Source: Cryomorphaceae bacterium MED-G14 (GTDB lineage: Bacteria; Bacteroidota; Bacteroidia; Flavobacteriales; Flavobacteriaceae). Taken from it: a DNA stretch of 41,653 bases. Shown in pieces: positions 8,741-17,191 of this stretch (positions are counted from its first letter, which is position 1; each line of letters starts with the position of its first letter). Under the pieces are notes generated by a model that saw nothing but the letters and a program-made list of their open reading frames with translations, made no database searches and was not told where the DNA came from. Where the stretch lies: assembly GCA_002457715.1 (NCBI GenBank), contig NTKN01000004.1:1-41653 (forward strand). Direction: 5' to 3'. A program made the translations under genes and the position numbers.

Positions 8741-10203
8741 AAAGGCCCTTTATTATTGTTATTGATGGCATTAGTTAATTTTCCTGGCATTTCCCCTCTA
8801 ATTCCATGATACTCAGTTTTTAGTAAAGATGACTCGTTATAAGGCTCTTGTTCTCTTTGATACCAATCCTTAGTTAAATTGATTGGCAAATTATCGCCCG
8901 TTTCTTTAATCCATTCATCCAAAATTATTTTTAATTCATTGTATTTTTCTGATTTATAAATCCCTGCTTCAGAAATTATTAAATTATCAAACTGATAGGG
9001 ATCTTTATTTAAATCATAGAACTCTTCAGAAGATCTTGGCTTTAAAAATATCTCAGATTGTAAATCAGTTAATGTATTGTCTTTTTTACCATTTTTTAGA
9101 TCAAGATAAGTCATACTATTTATCGCATCAAGTGGTCCTTCTTGAGAAAATAATGGCCTAGAATTCCTTATATACAAATAATTTTTATTTCTAACCATTC
9201 TTTGATGTGACTCGTAATCATGCCAATTATGCTCTGAAAAAATATAATTCCTGAATGGACTTTCTGGTTTTTTAATTATATCTAAAAAACTTTCACCTTG
9301 GAAATTATCAATTTTATTTATTTTGGCAAGTTCGATAATAGTTGGTGCTATATCAATTGAACTTATTAAACTAGTGCTAGTTTTATTTCCTTTATTTAGT
9401 TTTGGATAGTTAATGATGAATGGTGTTTTAACACCCTGATCATTTAGTCTTGTTTTACTGTGAGGAAAAGGTCTTCCGTTGTCTGCCATAACAATAATCA
9501 TTGTGTTTTCTAAAACGTTTTGCTTTTTAAGTTCCTTAACCACCTCTCCGATATAAAAATCAAATCTTGAAATCTCATCATAGTATTTACTCAAATCGAC
9601 TCTTGTTAAGTTATTATCTACTAAATATTTAGGTACTTTAATTGTATTAGGGTTATGAGTTCCAGAAAACTGATTCTCTCCCCAAACCCTGTGTGCATCA
9701 TATGACGAAAACCACATAAAAAATGGTTTATTTTTTGGTCTTTTTTTAATTGCTTTTGTCCAATATTTTTCACCTCCGTCACCATTTATTTTTCTATTAT
9801 CATGAATTTCATCAAAACCTTTTCTTGCATATTCTCCCATATGAAACTTACCTGCTAGTAATGAATAGTATCCTTTTGTTTTTAAAATTTCCGGAATTGA
9901 AATCATTTCAAGTGGAGGTTCTGTGTGAAGTTCAGCAGCACCAGTATTATGAGGATATCTTCCGGTTAGAATAGAATTTCTACTAGGACTGCATGAGCTT
10001 GTTGTAAGATAAGTGTTTTTAAAAATTATTCCATTCTTGGCAAGATTGTCAATATTAGGTGTTTTGACATCATTGTTCCCATAACATCTAAGATCATCCC
10101 AGCTAACATCATCAGCAATAAAAATTATAAAATTTGGACTCGATTCATTTCTTTCACAAGAATAAATTATAATGGAAATTATTATTACTATTATTTTCTT
10201 CAT
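8737..10203 (-). CDS. Type I sulfatase, probable lipoprotein
   Basis: The 488-residue protein starts with a short hydrophobic signal ending in IIYSC (C16), a plausible though imperfect lipobox, so it is probably a lipid-anchored cell-envelope enzyme. Metal ligands appear as DD at 31-32, and the sulfatase signature CSPSR begins at C71, which must be converted to formylglycine; GRYP follows at 81-84. A later block IIVMADNGRPF supplies the second Asp-Asn pair. Overall it resembles heparan N-sulfatase-like S1 enzymes acting on sulfated polysaccharides; the substrate is uncertain. It begins one base after the argH stop, so it appears to be the last gene of the arginine operon, an unexpected position. 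No formylglycine-generating enzyme is in the window. Confidence 0.88.
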   Translation of the reverse strand: MKKIIVIIISIIIYSCERNESSPNFIIFIADDVSWDDLRCYGNNDVKTPNIDNLAKNGIIFKNTYLTTSSCSPSRNSILTGRYPHNTGAAELHTEPPLEMISIPEILKTKGYYSLLAGKFHMGEYARKGFDEIHDNRKINGDGGEKYWTKAIKKRPKNKPFFMWFSSYDAHRVWGENQFSGTHNPNTIKVPKYLVDNNLTRVDLSKYYDEISRFDFYIGEVVKELKKQNVLENTMIIVMADNGRPFPHSKTRLNDQGVKTPFIINYPKLNKGNKTSTSLISSIDIAPTIIELAKINKIDNFQGESFLDIIKKPESPFRNYIFSEHNWHDYESHQRMVRNKNYLYIRNSRPLFSQEGPLDAINSMTYLDLKNGKKDNTLTDLQSEIFLKPRSSEEFYDLNKDPYQFDNLIISEAGIYKSEKYNELKIILDEWIKETGDNLPINLTKDWYQREQEPYNESSLLKTEYHGIRGEMPGKLTNAINNNNKGPF

Positions 10204-10204
10204 G

Positions 10205-11491
10205 TCATAATTTAAAATTTTCTTTCATTTTTAACTCAATTTGATCTAAAGATAAATTATGTATTCCCCCAATTAGAGTGTGCTTTATGGTCTTATTTGG
10301 TTTAAAAGAATTGTTTTTTATTTCTTTAGAAATTTGATTATAAGAATCTCTGAAAGTTTTTCCATTTTTAACTAATTCGTTTAGATTTTCAACTGAAAAA
10401 ATAAACTTGTATTTATCATCATCTAAAATATTTTTCCTCACTTTAATTTTATTAATAGAATAATTAAAAACTTTTATACATTCAATTGCATCTAATATTC
10501 CATCAATGATCCTACCTTTAAAAATTTGATAATCTCTGTGATATCCACTTGTTAAATTATTTGACATTAAAATCAATTCATTTGGCAAAGCTTTAATCGA
10601 GTTGCATTTTGCTCTAATTAGTTCAAAAACATCTGGATTTTTTTTATGAGGCATAATGCTTGAGCCAGTTGTCATTTCATTAGGAAATGATATAAAATTT
10701 AATTCTTGAGTCATGTAAAAACAAATATCAGAACAAAATGTTGAAAGAGTTGTAGCTATTGAACTTAAAGCAATACTTAAACTTTTTTCAATTTTTCCTC
10801 TGTTCATTTGTGATGCAAGCACATTGTATTTCAATTCTTTAAAACCTAATTCTTTTGTAGTAAATTCTCTGTCTATTTCAAAAGATGTTCCATAACCAGC
10901 AGCACTTCCCAAAGGATTTTGGTCATTAATTTTATACGCAGTGTTTAAAAACAATACATCATCAATCAAACTTTCTGCATATGAAGAAAACCATAAACCA
11001 AAAGATGATGGCATCGCTGTTTGTAAATGCGTATATCCAGGAAGAAGATAATCTTTGTTTTTTTTTGAAAGTTTTATTAATGATTTGAAAAGTTTATTAA
11101 TTTCCAATTTAATATTTAAAATTTCATCTTTAAATAACAATTGAAGAGATACTAAAACTTGATCATTCCTTGATCTACCAGTATGAATTTTTTTACCTAA
11201 GTCACCCAAATTTTCAGTTAAATAACTTTCTATTTTTGAATGAATATCTTCAAATTTTTCATCAATTATAAATTTATCCTCGTGAATTAATTTTTTGATT
11301 TTGTTAAGTTCTTTGACAAGTAAATTCATTTCTTTGGAACTAATCAAATTTATTTTTTGAAGCATTTTAGCATGTGCTATGCTTGCAATTATATCATACT
11401 TTGCAAGGAACATGTCATAGTATCTATCTTTCCCGATAGTAAATTTTTCTATTATTTTATCTAATTCGTCGTTTTTAGTCCATAGCTTCAT
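10205..11491 (-). CDS. argH: Argininosuccinate lyase
   Basis: ArgH splits argininosuccinate into arginine and fumarate, the last step of the pathway. The 428-residue protein belongs to the fumarase/aspartase superfamily and keeps TGRSRND at 104-110, the catalytic-His block HLQTAMP at 155-161 and the signature loop GSSIMPHKKNP at 276-286. Length is slightly below the usual 450-470 because the C-terminal part is compact. Its ATG overlaps the upstream deacylase stop by four bases (ATGA), and the sulfatase gene starts one base after its own stop. Confidence 0.96.
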   Translation of the reverse strand: MKLWTKNDELDKIIEKFTIGKDRYYDMFLAKYDIIASIAHAKMLQKINLISSKEMNLLVKELNKIKKLIHEDKFIIDEKFEDIHSKIESYLTENLGDLGKKIHTGRSRNDQVLVSLQLLFKDEILNIKLEINKLFKSLIKLSKKNKDYLLPGYTHLQTAMPSSFGLWFSSYAESLIDDVLFLNTAYKINDQNPLGSAAGYGTSFEIDREFTTKELGFKELKYNVLASQMNRGKIEKSLSIALSSIATTLSTFCSDICFYMTQELNFISFPNEMTTGSSIMPHKKNPDVFELIRAKCNSIKALPNELILMSNNLTSGYHRDYQIFKGRIIDGILDAIECIKVFNYSINKIKVRKNILDDDKYKFIFSVENLNELVKNGKTFRDSYNQISKEIKNNSFKPNKTIKHTLIGGIHNLSLDQIELKMKENFKL

Positions 11492-12555
11492 AATGAATAT
11501 TCTTCTAAAAGTTTAATATATTTTTTTATACCATTGTTTATTTCATCGATAAAAATAAATTCATCTGCAGTATGTGATCTTAAAGAATCACCAGGTCCTA
11601 ATTTTATTGAGTCACAACTTATTTTAGCTTGATCCGAAAGAGTTGGTGATCCATATGTTTTAAATTTGAGTTTTTTTGCACAATTTACAATTCTATGATC
11701 AGTTGAAATTGAAGATGAGTTTAACTCTAGATTTCTAGGAATTATTTGGCAATCTAATACTTTTTTTAATTCATTAAATATTTCTTTATTGGAGTATTTA
11801 TCATTTACTCTAACATCTAATACGAGATTAACATCGCTTGGTACAACATTATGCTGAATTCCAGCATTAATCTGAGTTACTGTTAACTTTACATCTCCTA
11901 ATAGATCTGATTTTTTTTCAAAATTTATATTAGAAATTATATTAATTAATTTGGCTGCTTTATAAATTGGGTTGTTTTTGTTTGGGTGTGCTGCATGACT
12001 TGAGGTTCCCTTTATGATTAAATCAAATACAATTAATCCCTTTTCAGCTATCGCAATATCCATTAATGTTGGCTCACCAACGATAGCAAGATCAATTTTG
12101 GGTAGAGTAGGTATCACGCTTTTTATTCCATTTGGTCCGGATCTTTCTTCCTCACCTGATGCTAGCAGAATAAAATTATAATTCAAATTTTCTTTTTCAT
12201 AAAAATGAACAAATGTTGAGATTAAGCTAACCAGAGCCCCACCAGCATCATTACTTCCTAAGCCAAATAATTTTCCTTTTGAGACTGTAGGATTGTATGG
12301 GTCTAGTGTATATGCAGAATTTGGCTCAACAGTATCATGATGTGAATTTAGTAGTATAGTTTTTTTGTTTTTATCAAAAAATTTATTGTATGAAATTATA
12401 TTATTTGCTTTTCTCTCACATTTGATTCTTCTGCTGATAAGAAAATTTTCGATTTCATCTGCAGTTTTATCCTCTTCAAAAGAAAATGATTTAATACTTA
12501 TTAATTTTTTAAGTAAATCAATTGCATCATTCTGTAATTTATTTATATCAAACAT
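11488..12555 (-). CDS. argE: M20 deacylase, probable N-acylcitrulline (ArgE-like) hydrolase
   Basis: A 355-residue M20-family metallopeptidase: the metal-binding HHDTV lies near residue 72, the metal-bridging Asp in GLGSNDAGGA near 103, and the general-base pair in GEEERSG near 134. In pathways that use an acylornithine transcarbamylase, the acyl group is removed after carbamoylation, so the expected substrate is N-acylcitrulline rather than N-acetylornithine. The Ser90 signature of the adjacent ArgF' predicts the succinyl form. The gene overlaps the 3' end of argB by 13 bases and the 5' end of argH by four. A DapE-like role is the main alternative, but operon position favours arginine synthesis. 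Confidence 0.87.
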   Translation of the reverse strand: MFDINKLQNDAIDLLKKLISIKSFSFEEDKTADEIENFLISRRIKCERKANNIISYNKFFDKNKKTILLNSHHDTVEPNSAYTLDPYNPTVSKGKLFGLGSNDAGGALVSLISTFVHFYEKENLNYNFILLASGEEERSGPNGIKSVIPTLPKIDLAIVGEPTLMDIAIAEKGLIVFDLIIKGTSSHAAHPNKNNPIYKAAKLINIISNINFEKKSDLLGDVKLTVTQINAGIQHNVVPSDVNLVLDVRVNDKYSNKEIFNELKKVLDCQIIPRNLELNSSSISTDHRIVNCAKKLKFKTYGSPTLSDQAKISCDSIKLGPGDSLRSHTADEFIFIDEINNGIKKYIKLLEEYSL

Positions 12556-13310
12556 ATTTCAGTGTTATTATTTGATTTTTCAAATATATCAATATCTCCT
12601 ATGAATACCTTTTTTACTCCATTTCTAATTGAGTTAAATGAATTTTCAAGTTTTGGAATCATCCCATCCTTGATTTGATTTGTTTTTAAATATTTTTTGT
12701 AGTCATTTTCATTCAATCTATTACAAACTTTGTTGTTAATAATTACTCCTTTTTTATCAAAACAATAATATAAGTATACATCAAAGTGTTTAGTCATTTC
12801 AATTGATATTTTTGTGGCAATTGTATCAGCATTTGTATTTAATAGAGAACCTTTCTTGTCATATGTAATTGGACAAAAAACTGGGTAGGTTTTGCTTTTA
12901 ATCAATTCTTTTATGAATTCACTGTCTATACTTTTAATATCACCTACATATCCATAGTCAATATTTTCAACTTTTCTTTTATCACTTATTATTACTTTTG
13001 AATCAGCTCCTGATAATCCTATAAAATTATTATTTGAATTATTTAATTTTGAAACCAGATTTTTATTAATTATTCCTGCATACAACATTACTAAAATATC
13101 TAAAGATTTTTTATCAGTTATTCTTCTTCCATTAATCATTTTGATTGGTAGATTATGTCTTGAGAAATATTGATTAGCGATATTTCCCCCACCATGAATT
13201 AAAATAATATTTTCATTAATATTTTTTATCTTATTAATATATTTTTGAAGGATTTTATTATCAGAAATAATTTTTCCACCTATTTTAAAGATTTTTAACT
13301 CAGATTTCAT
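12543..13310 (-). CDS. argB: N-acylglutamate kinase
   Basis: ArgB phosphorylates the gamma-carboxyl of N-acylglutamate. The 255-residue protein shows the amino-acid-kinase fold: N-terminal Lys-Gly block FKIGGK near residue 8-13, HGGG near 40 for phosphate binding, the GRR(I/V)TD-type substrate block NGRRITDK, and GLSGADS. A TTG lies directly before the ATG at 13310; I take the ATG. It overlaps argF' by 11 bases and the deacylase gene by 13. In Bacteroides-type pathways the substrate is N-succinylglutamate, and the neighbouring transcarbamylase suggests the same here, but nothing in this protein settles acetyl versus succinyl by eye. Confidence 0.93.
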   Translation of the reverse strand: MKSELKIFKIGGKIISDNKILQKYINKIKNINENIILIHGGGNIANQYFSRHNLPIKMINGRRITDKKSLDILVMLYAGIINKNLVSKLNNSNNNFIGLSGADSKVIISDKRKVENIDYGYVGDIKSIDSEFIKELIKSKTYPVFCPITYDKKGSLLNTNADTIATKISIEMTKHFDVYLYYCFDKKGVIINNKVCNRLNENDYKKYLKTNQIKDGMIPKLENSFNSIRNGVKKVFIGDIDIFEKSNNNTEICLI

Positions 13311-14247
13311 CAATAATATTTTTAAGTACTATTTGAGCGCTAAATATTCTATTCTCCGCTTGATTTAAAATTAAGGAATTACTACTATCTAAAATTTCGT
13401 CAGTAACAACTAAGTTTCTTCTAACTGGAAGACAATGCATAAATTTAGCATCGTTTGTTAGTTTCATTTTCTCTTTATTTATAATCCAATTTTTTTCAGT
13501 TTCTATAACCTGTCCATAATTATCATAACAACACCAGTTTTTAGCATAAATTAAATCAGCATTTTCAAATGCATTTTCTTGGTCATGAATTATTTTTATG
13601 TTTTCTGTTATAACTTTACTCAAATTATAACCTTTCGGATTAGCTACAGTAATATCATAGTTTAATCTTAATGCCATTTTAATAAATGAGTTAGCTACAG
13701 CATGTGGAAGTGCCTTAACATGTGGAGCCCATGACAATACAATTTTTGGTTTTTTTAATAAAATATTTTCTTTAATAGTGATTGCGTCAGCTAATGCTTG
13801 TAGCGGATGACTACACGAGCTTTCTAAATTAATTACTGGAATTTTTGAATATTTTCTAAAAGATTCAATAATTAATTCTTTCTCATCATGTTTTCTTTTT
13901 TTGAGTTCTGGAAAACATCTAATTCCAACAATATCACAATATTGACTTATCACTCTTGCAGCATCTTTAACATGTTCCGATTTGTTTAAATTCATAATTG
14001 AACCTTCTTCGAACTCTAATTTCCAGCCGTCATTATTAAGATTTATTTGAATAACATTAATACCTAAGTTTTTTGCAGCTTTATATGTGCTCATCCTTGT
14101 TCTTAAACTTGGATTGAAAAAAATTAGCCCAAGAGTGATGTCTATATTTTTTTTGTTAAATTTTAATTTATTTTTTTTTAAAATCAATGCATCATCAACT
14201 AGTTTGTGATAATTTTTAACATTATTAATATTTATAAAATTTTTCAT
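13300..14247 (-). CDS. argF': N-acylornithine carbamoyltransferase, probably N-succinylornithine-specific
   Basis: At 315 residues this belongs to the acetyl/succinylornithine transcarbamylase branch, not classical OTCase. The carbamoyl-phosphate loop is FFNPSLRTR (43-51), followed by DGWKLEFEEG at 73-82, HPLQALAD and HCLPVRR. The position that separates the two specificities (Glu92 in Xanthomonas AOTCase, Pro90 in Bacteroides SOTCase) is Ser90 here, in KSEHV (codon 13978-13980). Replacing that Glu by Ser, Pro, Val or Ala is known to turn AOTCase into a SOTCase, so succinylornithine is the predicted substrate. The gene overlaps proC by four bases and argB by 11. The family is certain; the specificity is an inference. 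Confidence 0.93.
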   Translation of the reverse strand: MKNFININNVKNYHKLVDDALILKKNKLKFNKKNIDITLGLIFFNPSLRTRMSTYKAAKNLGINVIQINLNNDGWKLEFEEGSIMNLNKSEHVKDAARVISQYCDIVGIRCFPELKKRKHDEKELIIESFRKYSKIPVINLESSCSHPLQALADAITIKENILLKKPKIVLSWAPHVKALPHAVANSFIKMALRLNYDITVANPKGYNLSKVITENIKIIHDQENAFENADLIYAKNWCCYDNYGQVIETEKNWIINKEKMKLTNDAKFMHCLPVRRNLVVTDEILDSSNSLILNQAENRIFSAQIVLKNIIDEI

Positions 14248-15032
14248 TTTATTTTATTAATTTTTCCATATGATGATATCAATCCATGAATAATCGCAGA
14301 GCTTAATCCTTTATTTTCCATTTCTATTATTCCTTTAATTGTACATCCACTTGGTGTTGTAACCTTGTCTATCTCTTCCTCAGGATGAGATTTGTTAGTT
14401 TTAAGAAGATTTATTGCTCCTTCTGCAGTTCTATAGGATATTTCTAATGAATCTTTCGCTTCAAAACCTAGTTCAACTCCACCCTGTGCCATAGCTCTTA
14501 TAATTCTCATCCAAAATGCTATACCACTTGCGCACATTACAGTCGCAGATTGCATTTTAGATTCATTAATTATAATTGTTTTACCAATACTATTAAAAAT
14601 TGAAACACATAGATCAAGATAATCTTTACCAGTTTCATTTGAGCAAATACATGTTAATGATTTTCTCACTGAAACAGCAGTGTTCGGCATAGATCTTATA
14701 ATTTTTTTATTATTTCCTAATACTTTTTCAATTGAAGAAATTTTTAATCCTGTAATTGTTGATATTATAATATGATTTTCACCAATAGAATCTTTGATTT
14801 CATCTAATATTTTTAATGCAATATTCGGCTGCACTGAGATTATTATAATATCAGAATTTTCAACTGCTAGTAAATTGTTATTAGTTACTATTACATTTTC
14901 TATCTCATCATACTCTTTAATACTTGAAATTTTATTTTTAGTTAGATGTAAGGTTGTTATTTTATCACTAATTAATAAACCTTGAGCGATACTTAATCCG
15001 AGATTACCAGCTCCAATAATTCCTATTTTCAT
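14244..15032 (-). CDS. proC: Pyrroline-5-carboxylate reductase
   Basis: ProC reduces pyrroline-5-carboxylate to proline with NAD(P)H. The 262-residue protein starts with the nucleotide-binding MKIGIIGAGNLGLSI and ends with the family signature block (EIDKVTTPSGCTIKGIIEME near residues 220-240), plus VMCASGIAFWM in the dimer region. It lies inside the arginine operon, one base after argC and overlapping argF' by four. ProC in arginine clusters is, as far as I recall, a usual Flavobacteriia arrangement and may link proline and arginine synthesis through glutamate semialdehyde; this role is inferred from position only. Confidence 0.93.
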   Translation of the reverse strand: MKIGIIGAGNLGLSIAQGLLISDKITTLHLTKNKISSIKEYDEIENVIVTNNNLLAVENSDIIIISVQPNIALKILDEIKDSIGENHIIISTITGLKISSIEKVLGNNKKIIRSMPNTAVSVRKSLTCICSNETGKDYLDLCVSIFNSIGKTIIINESKMQSATVMCASGIAFWMRIIRAMAQGGVELGFEAKDSLEISYRTAEGAINLLKTNKSHPEEEIDKVTTPSGCTIKGIIEMENKGLSSAIIHGLISSYGKINKIK

Positions 15033-15033
15033 A

Positions 15034-16020
15034 TTAATAAATAATTGATTTTAAATTGATTCCTATTAAATCCTCAATATCAAACATAATGTTCATATTT
15101 TGAATTGCTTGTCCAGATGCTCCTTTAATTAAATTATCAATGACTGAAGTTATAAGTATTTTATCATTTATTTTTTTCAAATTAATTAAGCATTTATTTG
15201 TATTTACAACATTCTTAAGATCAATCTCATTTTTTGATATTTTAACAAATGTAGATTTTAAATAAAACTTTTTATAGCATTCTGTAATCTCTTCAATTGT
15301 TTTTGTTGATTCAAAATAACTTGTGCAATAAATTCCTCTGGAAAACGGTCCTCTGTAGGTTATAAGATTTAAATTGTATTCTTTTTCATTTACAGATTTT
15401 AGAGTATTATTAATTTCTTCTAAATGCTGATGTTCAAAAGGTTTATACCAAGTAATATTATTGTTTCTCCAACTAAAGTGTGTGCTTTCTTTTGGAACGA
15501 TTCCAGCACCAGTACTTCCTGTAATTGCATTTATGTGAATATCAGCTTCAGGAATATTAAATTTTACACTAGGAATTAATCCTAATAAAATAGCTGTTGC
15601 AAAGCAACCTGGATTTGCAATATTTTTACTTTTACTTATAATTTTTTTATTAATTTCAGGAAGTCCATAAACAAATTTTCTATTTGATTTTTCATGAAAA
15701 TTATTATTTCTAAAATCCTGACTTAAGTCAATTATCTTTGTTGTGTTTTTTATTTGATTATTATTAATAAATTCGATTGACTTATTGTGTCCAGAACATA
15801 AAAAAATCACATCAACATCATTATTAATTTTATCAACAAAACTGAGATCGGTTTCATCAATTAAATCATTAAATAAATCAGTGATTTTTCTCTTATTGTT
15901 AGTTTTACTTAATGCAAATAAAATATTAACGTTAGGATGATTTAAAAGAAGTCTAATTAGCTCGCTTCCTGTGTATCCTGATGCTCCAACTATTCCTACT
16001 TTAATTTTTTTTGTTTTCAT
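15034..16020 (-). CDS. argC: N-acylglutamyl-phosphate reductase
   Basis: ArgC reduces N-acylglutamyl phosphate to the semialdehyde with NADPH. The 328-residue protein has the Rossmann start VGIVGASGYTGSELIRLL (8-25), the catalytic cysteine in NPGCFATA (C139), and the GSTGAG and HQHLEEI blocks that precede the catalytic His region. It overlaps the argG 3' end by 20 bases, the largest overlap in this operon, and proC begins one base after its stop. No argD transaminase gene follows, although the argC product needs one. Confidence 0.95.
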   Translation of the reverse strand: MKTKKIKVGIVGASGYTGSELIRLLLNHPNVNILFALSKTNNKRKITDLFNDLIDETDLSFVDKINNDVDVIFLCSGHNKSIEFINNNQIKNTTKIIDLSQDFRNNNFHEKSNRKFVYGLPEINKKIISKSKNIANPGCFATAILLGLIPSVKFNIPEADIHINAITGSTGAGIVPKESTHFSWRNNNITWYKPFEHQHLEEINNTLKSVNEKEYNLNLITYRGPFSRGIYCTSYFESTKTIEEITECYKKFYLKSTFVKISKNEIDLKNVVNTNKCLINLKKINDKILITSVIDNLIKGASGQAIQNMNIMFDIEDLIGINLKSIIY

Positions 16021-17191
16021 TGATATTTTGATAAATTTTATTTTGATTTGAAAGTATTTTTATAAATCCTTTAGCATCCTGTGCATTCCAAAGTTTATTT
16101 TTTTCACCATACACACCAAATTTTGTATTCATTAGATCATTTTCAGAAACTATTCCTTCTAATTCAAATCTGTATGGATATAAAGTAACATTTACACTTC
16201 CGCTTACCTTTGATTGACTTGAAAATAAAAATGCTTCAATATCTCTCATTACAGGATCTAAATATTGACCTTCATGCAGCAGCATTCCATAAAAATCAGA
16301 TATTTTATCTTTTTGGAATAATTGCCATTTTGTTAGCGTATGTTTTTCCAAAAGATGGTGTGCTTTAATTATCAGCATAGGACCACCTGCTTGAAAACCA
16401 ACTCTTCCTTTAATCCCAATAATTGTATCACCAACATGAATGTCTCTCCCTATACAATAAGAATCACATATTTTAGAAACATATTCAATTGCTTTTATTT
16501 TATCAATTTTTTTATCATCAATACTGTGAATTTCTCCCTTTTTAAAATTTATTGTTAGATTTTTCGGAGTAGTGTTTTCTAATGAACCTGGATATGCGCT
16601 TTCTGGAAGTTTTGTATTTGACGTCAATGTTTCCTCTCCGCCAACACTAGTTCCCCATAAACCTTTATTTACTGAGTATTTTGCTTTATTCCACTTTAAA
16701 TCAATATTATTTTGTTTGAGATATTCTAACTCATCTTCTCTTGAAAGATTGTTATCTCTTATAGGTGTTAATATTTTTATTTCTGGCGCTAATATTTGGA
16801 AAATCATATCAAATCTAATCTGATCATTTCCAGCTCCAGTACTTCCATGAGCTATAAAATTACATTTATTCTCTTTGGCATATTTTACTATTTTAATTGC
16901 TTGAATTATTCTTTCTGAACTAACGGAAAGAGGATAAGTATTGTTTCTTAATACGTTTCCAAAGATTAGATACTTAATAATTTTATCATAAAACAAATTA
17001 ACTGCATCGATTGATTTATATTTATTTGCTCCGAGTTTGTACGCATTTTCTTCAATTTGTTTTAACTCACTGGTTGTAAAACCACCAGTATTAACACTTA
17101 CAGCATCTACAATGTAGCCATCATTGGATAATTTTTTTAAACAATATGATGTATCTAGACCACCACTGTAAGCAAGAGTAATTTTTTTCAT
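16001..17191 (-). CDS. argG: Argininosuccinate synthase
   Basis: ArgG joins citrulline and aspartate using ATP. The 396-residue protein opens with the N-type ATP pyrophosphatase P-loop LAYSGGLDTS (6-15). It contains the HGSTGAGNDQIRF block for citrulline/aspartate binding, then LWGTSVGGEE, and GIKGRVGFQAGG. The ATG overlaps the stop of the upstream acyltransferase by four bases. Length and motifs are normal. Confidence 0.97.
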   Translation of the reverse strand: MKKITLAYSGGLDTSYCLKKLSNDGYIVDAVSVNTGGFTTSELKQIEENAYKLGANKYKSIDAVNLFYDKIIKYLIFGNVLRNNTYPLSVSSERIIQAIKIVKYAKENKCNFIAHGSTGAGNDQIRFDMIFQILAPEIKILTPIRDNNLSREDELEYLKQNNIDLKWNKAKYSVNKGLWGTSVGGEETLTSNTKLPESAYPGSLENTTPKNLTINFKKGEIHSIDDKKIDKIKAIEYVSKICDSYCIGRDIHVGDTIIGIKGRVGFQAGGPMLIIKAHHLLEKHTLTKWQLFQKDKISDFYGMLLHEGQYLDPVMRDIEAFLFSSQSKVSGSVNVTLYPYRFELEGIVSENDLMNTKFGVYGEKNKLWNAQDAKGFIKILSNQNKIYQNINENKKN

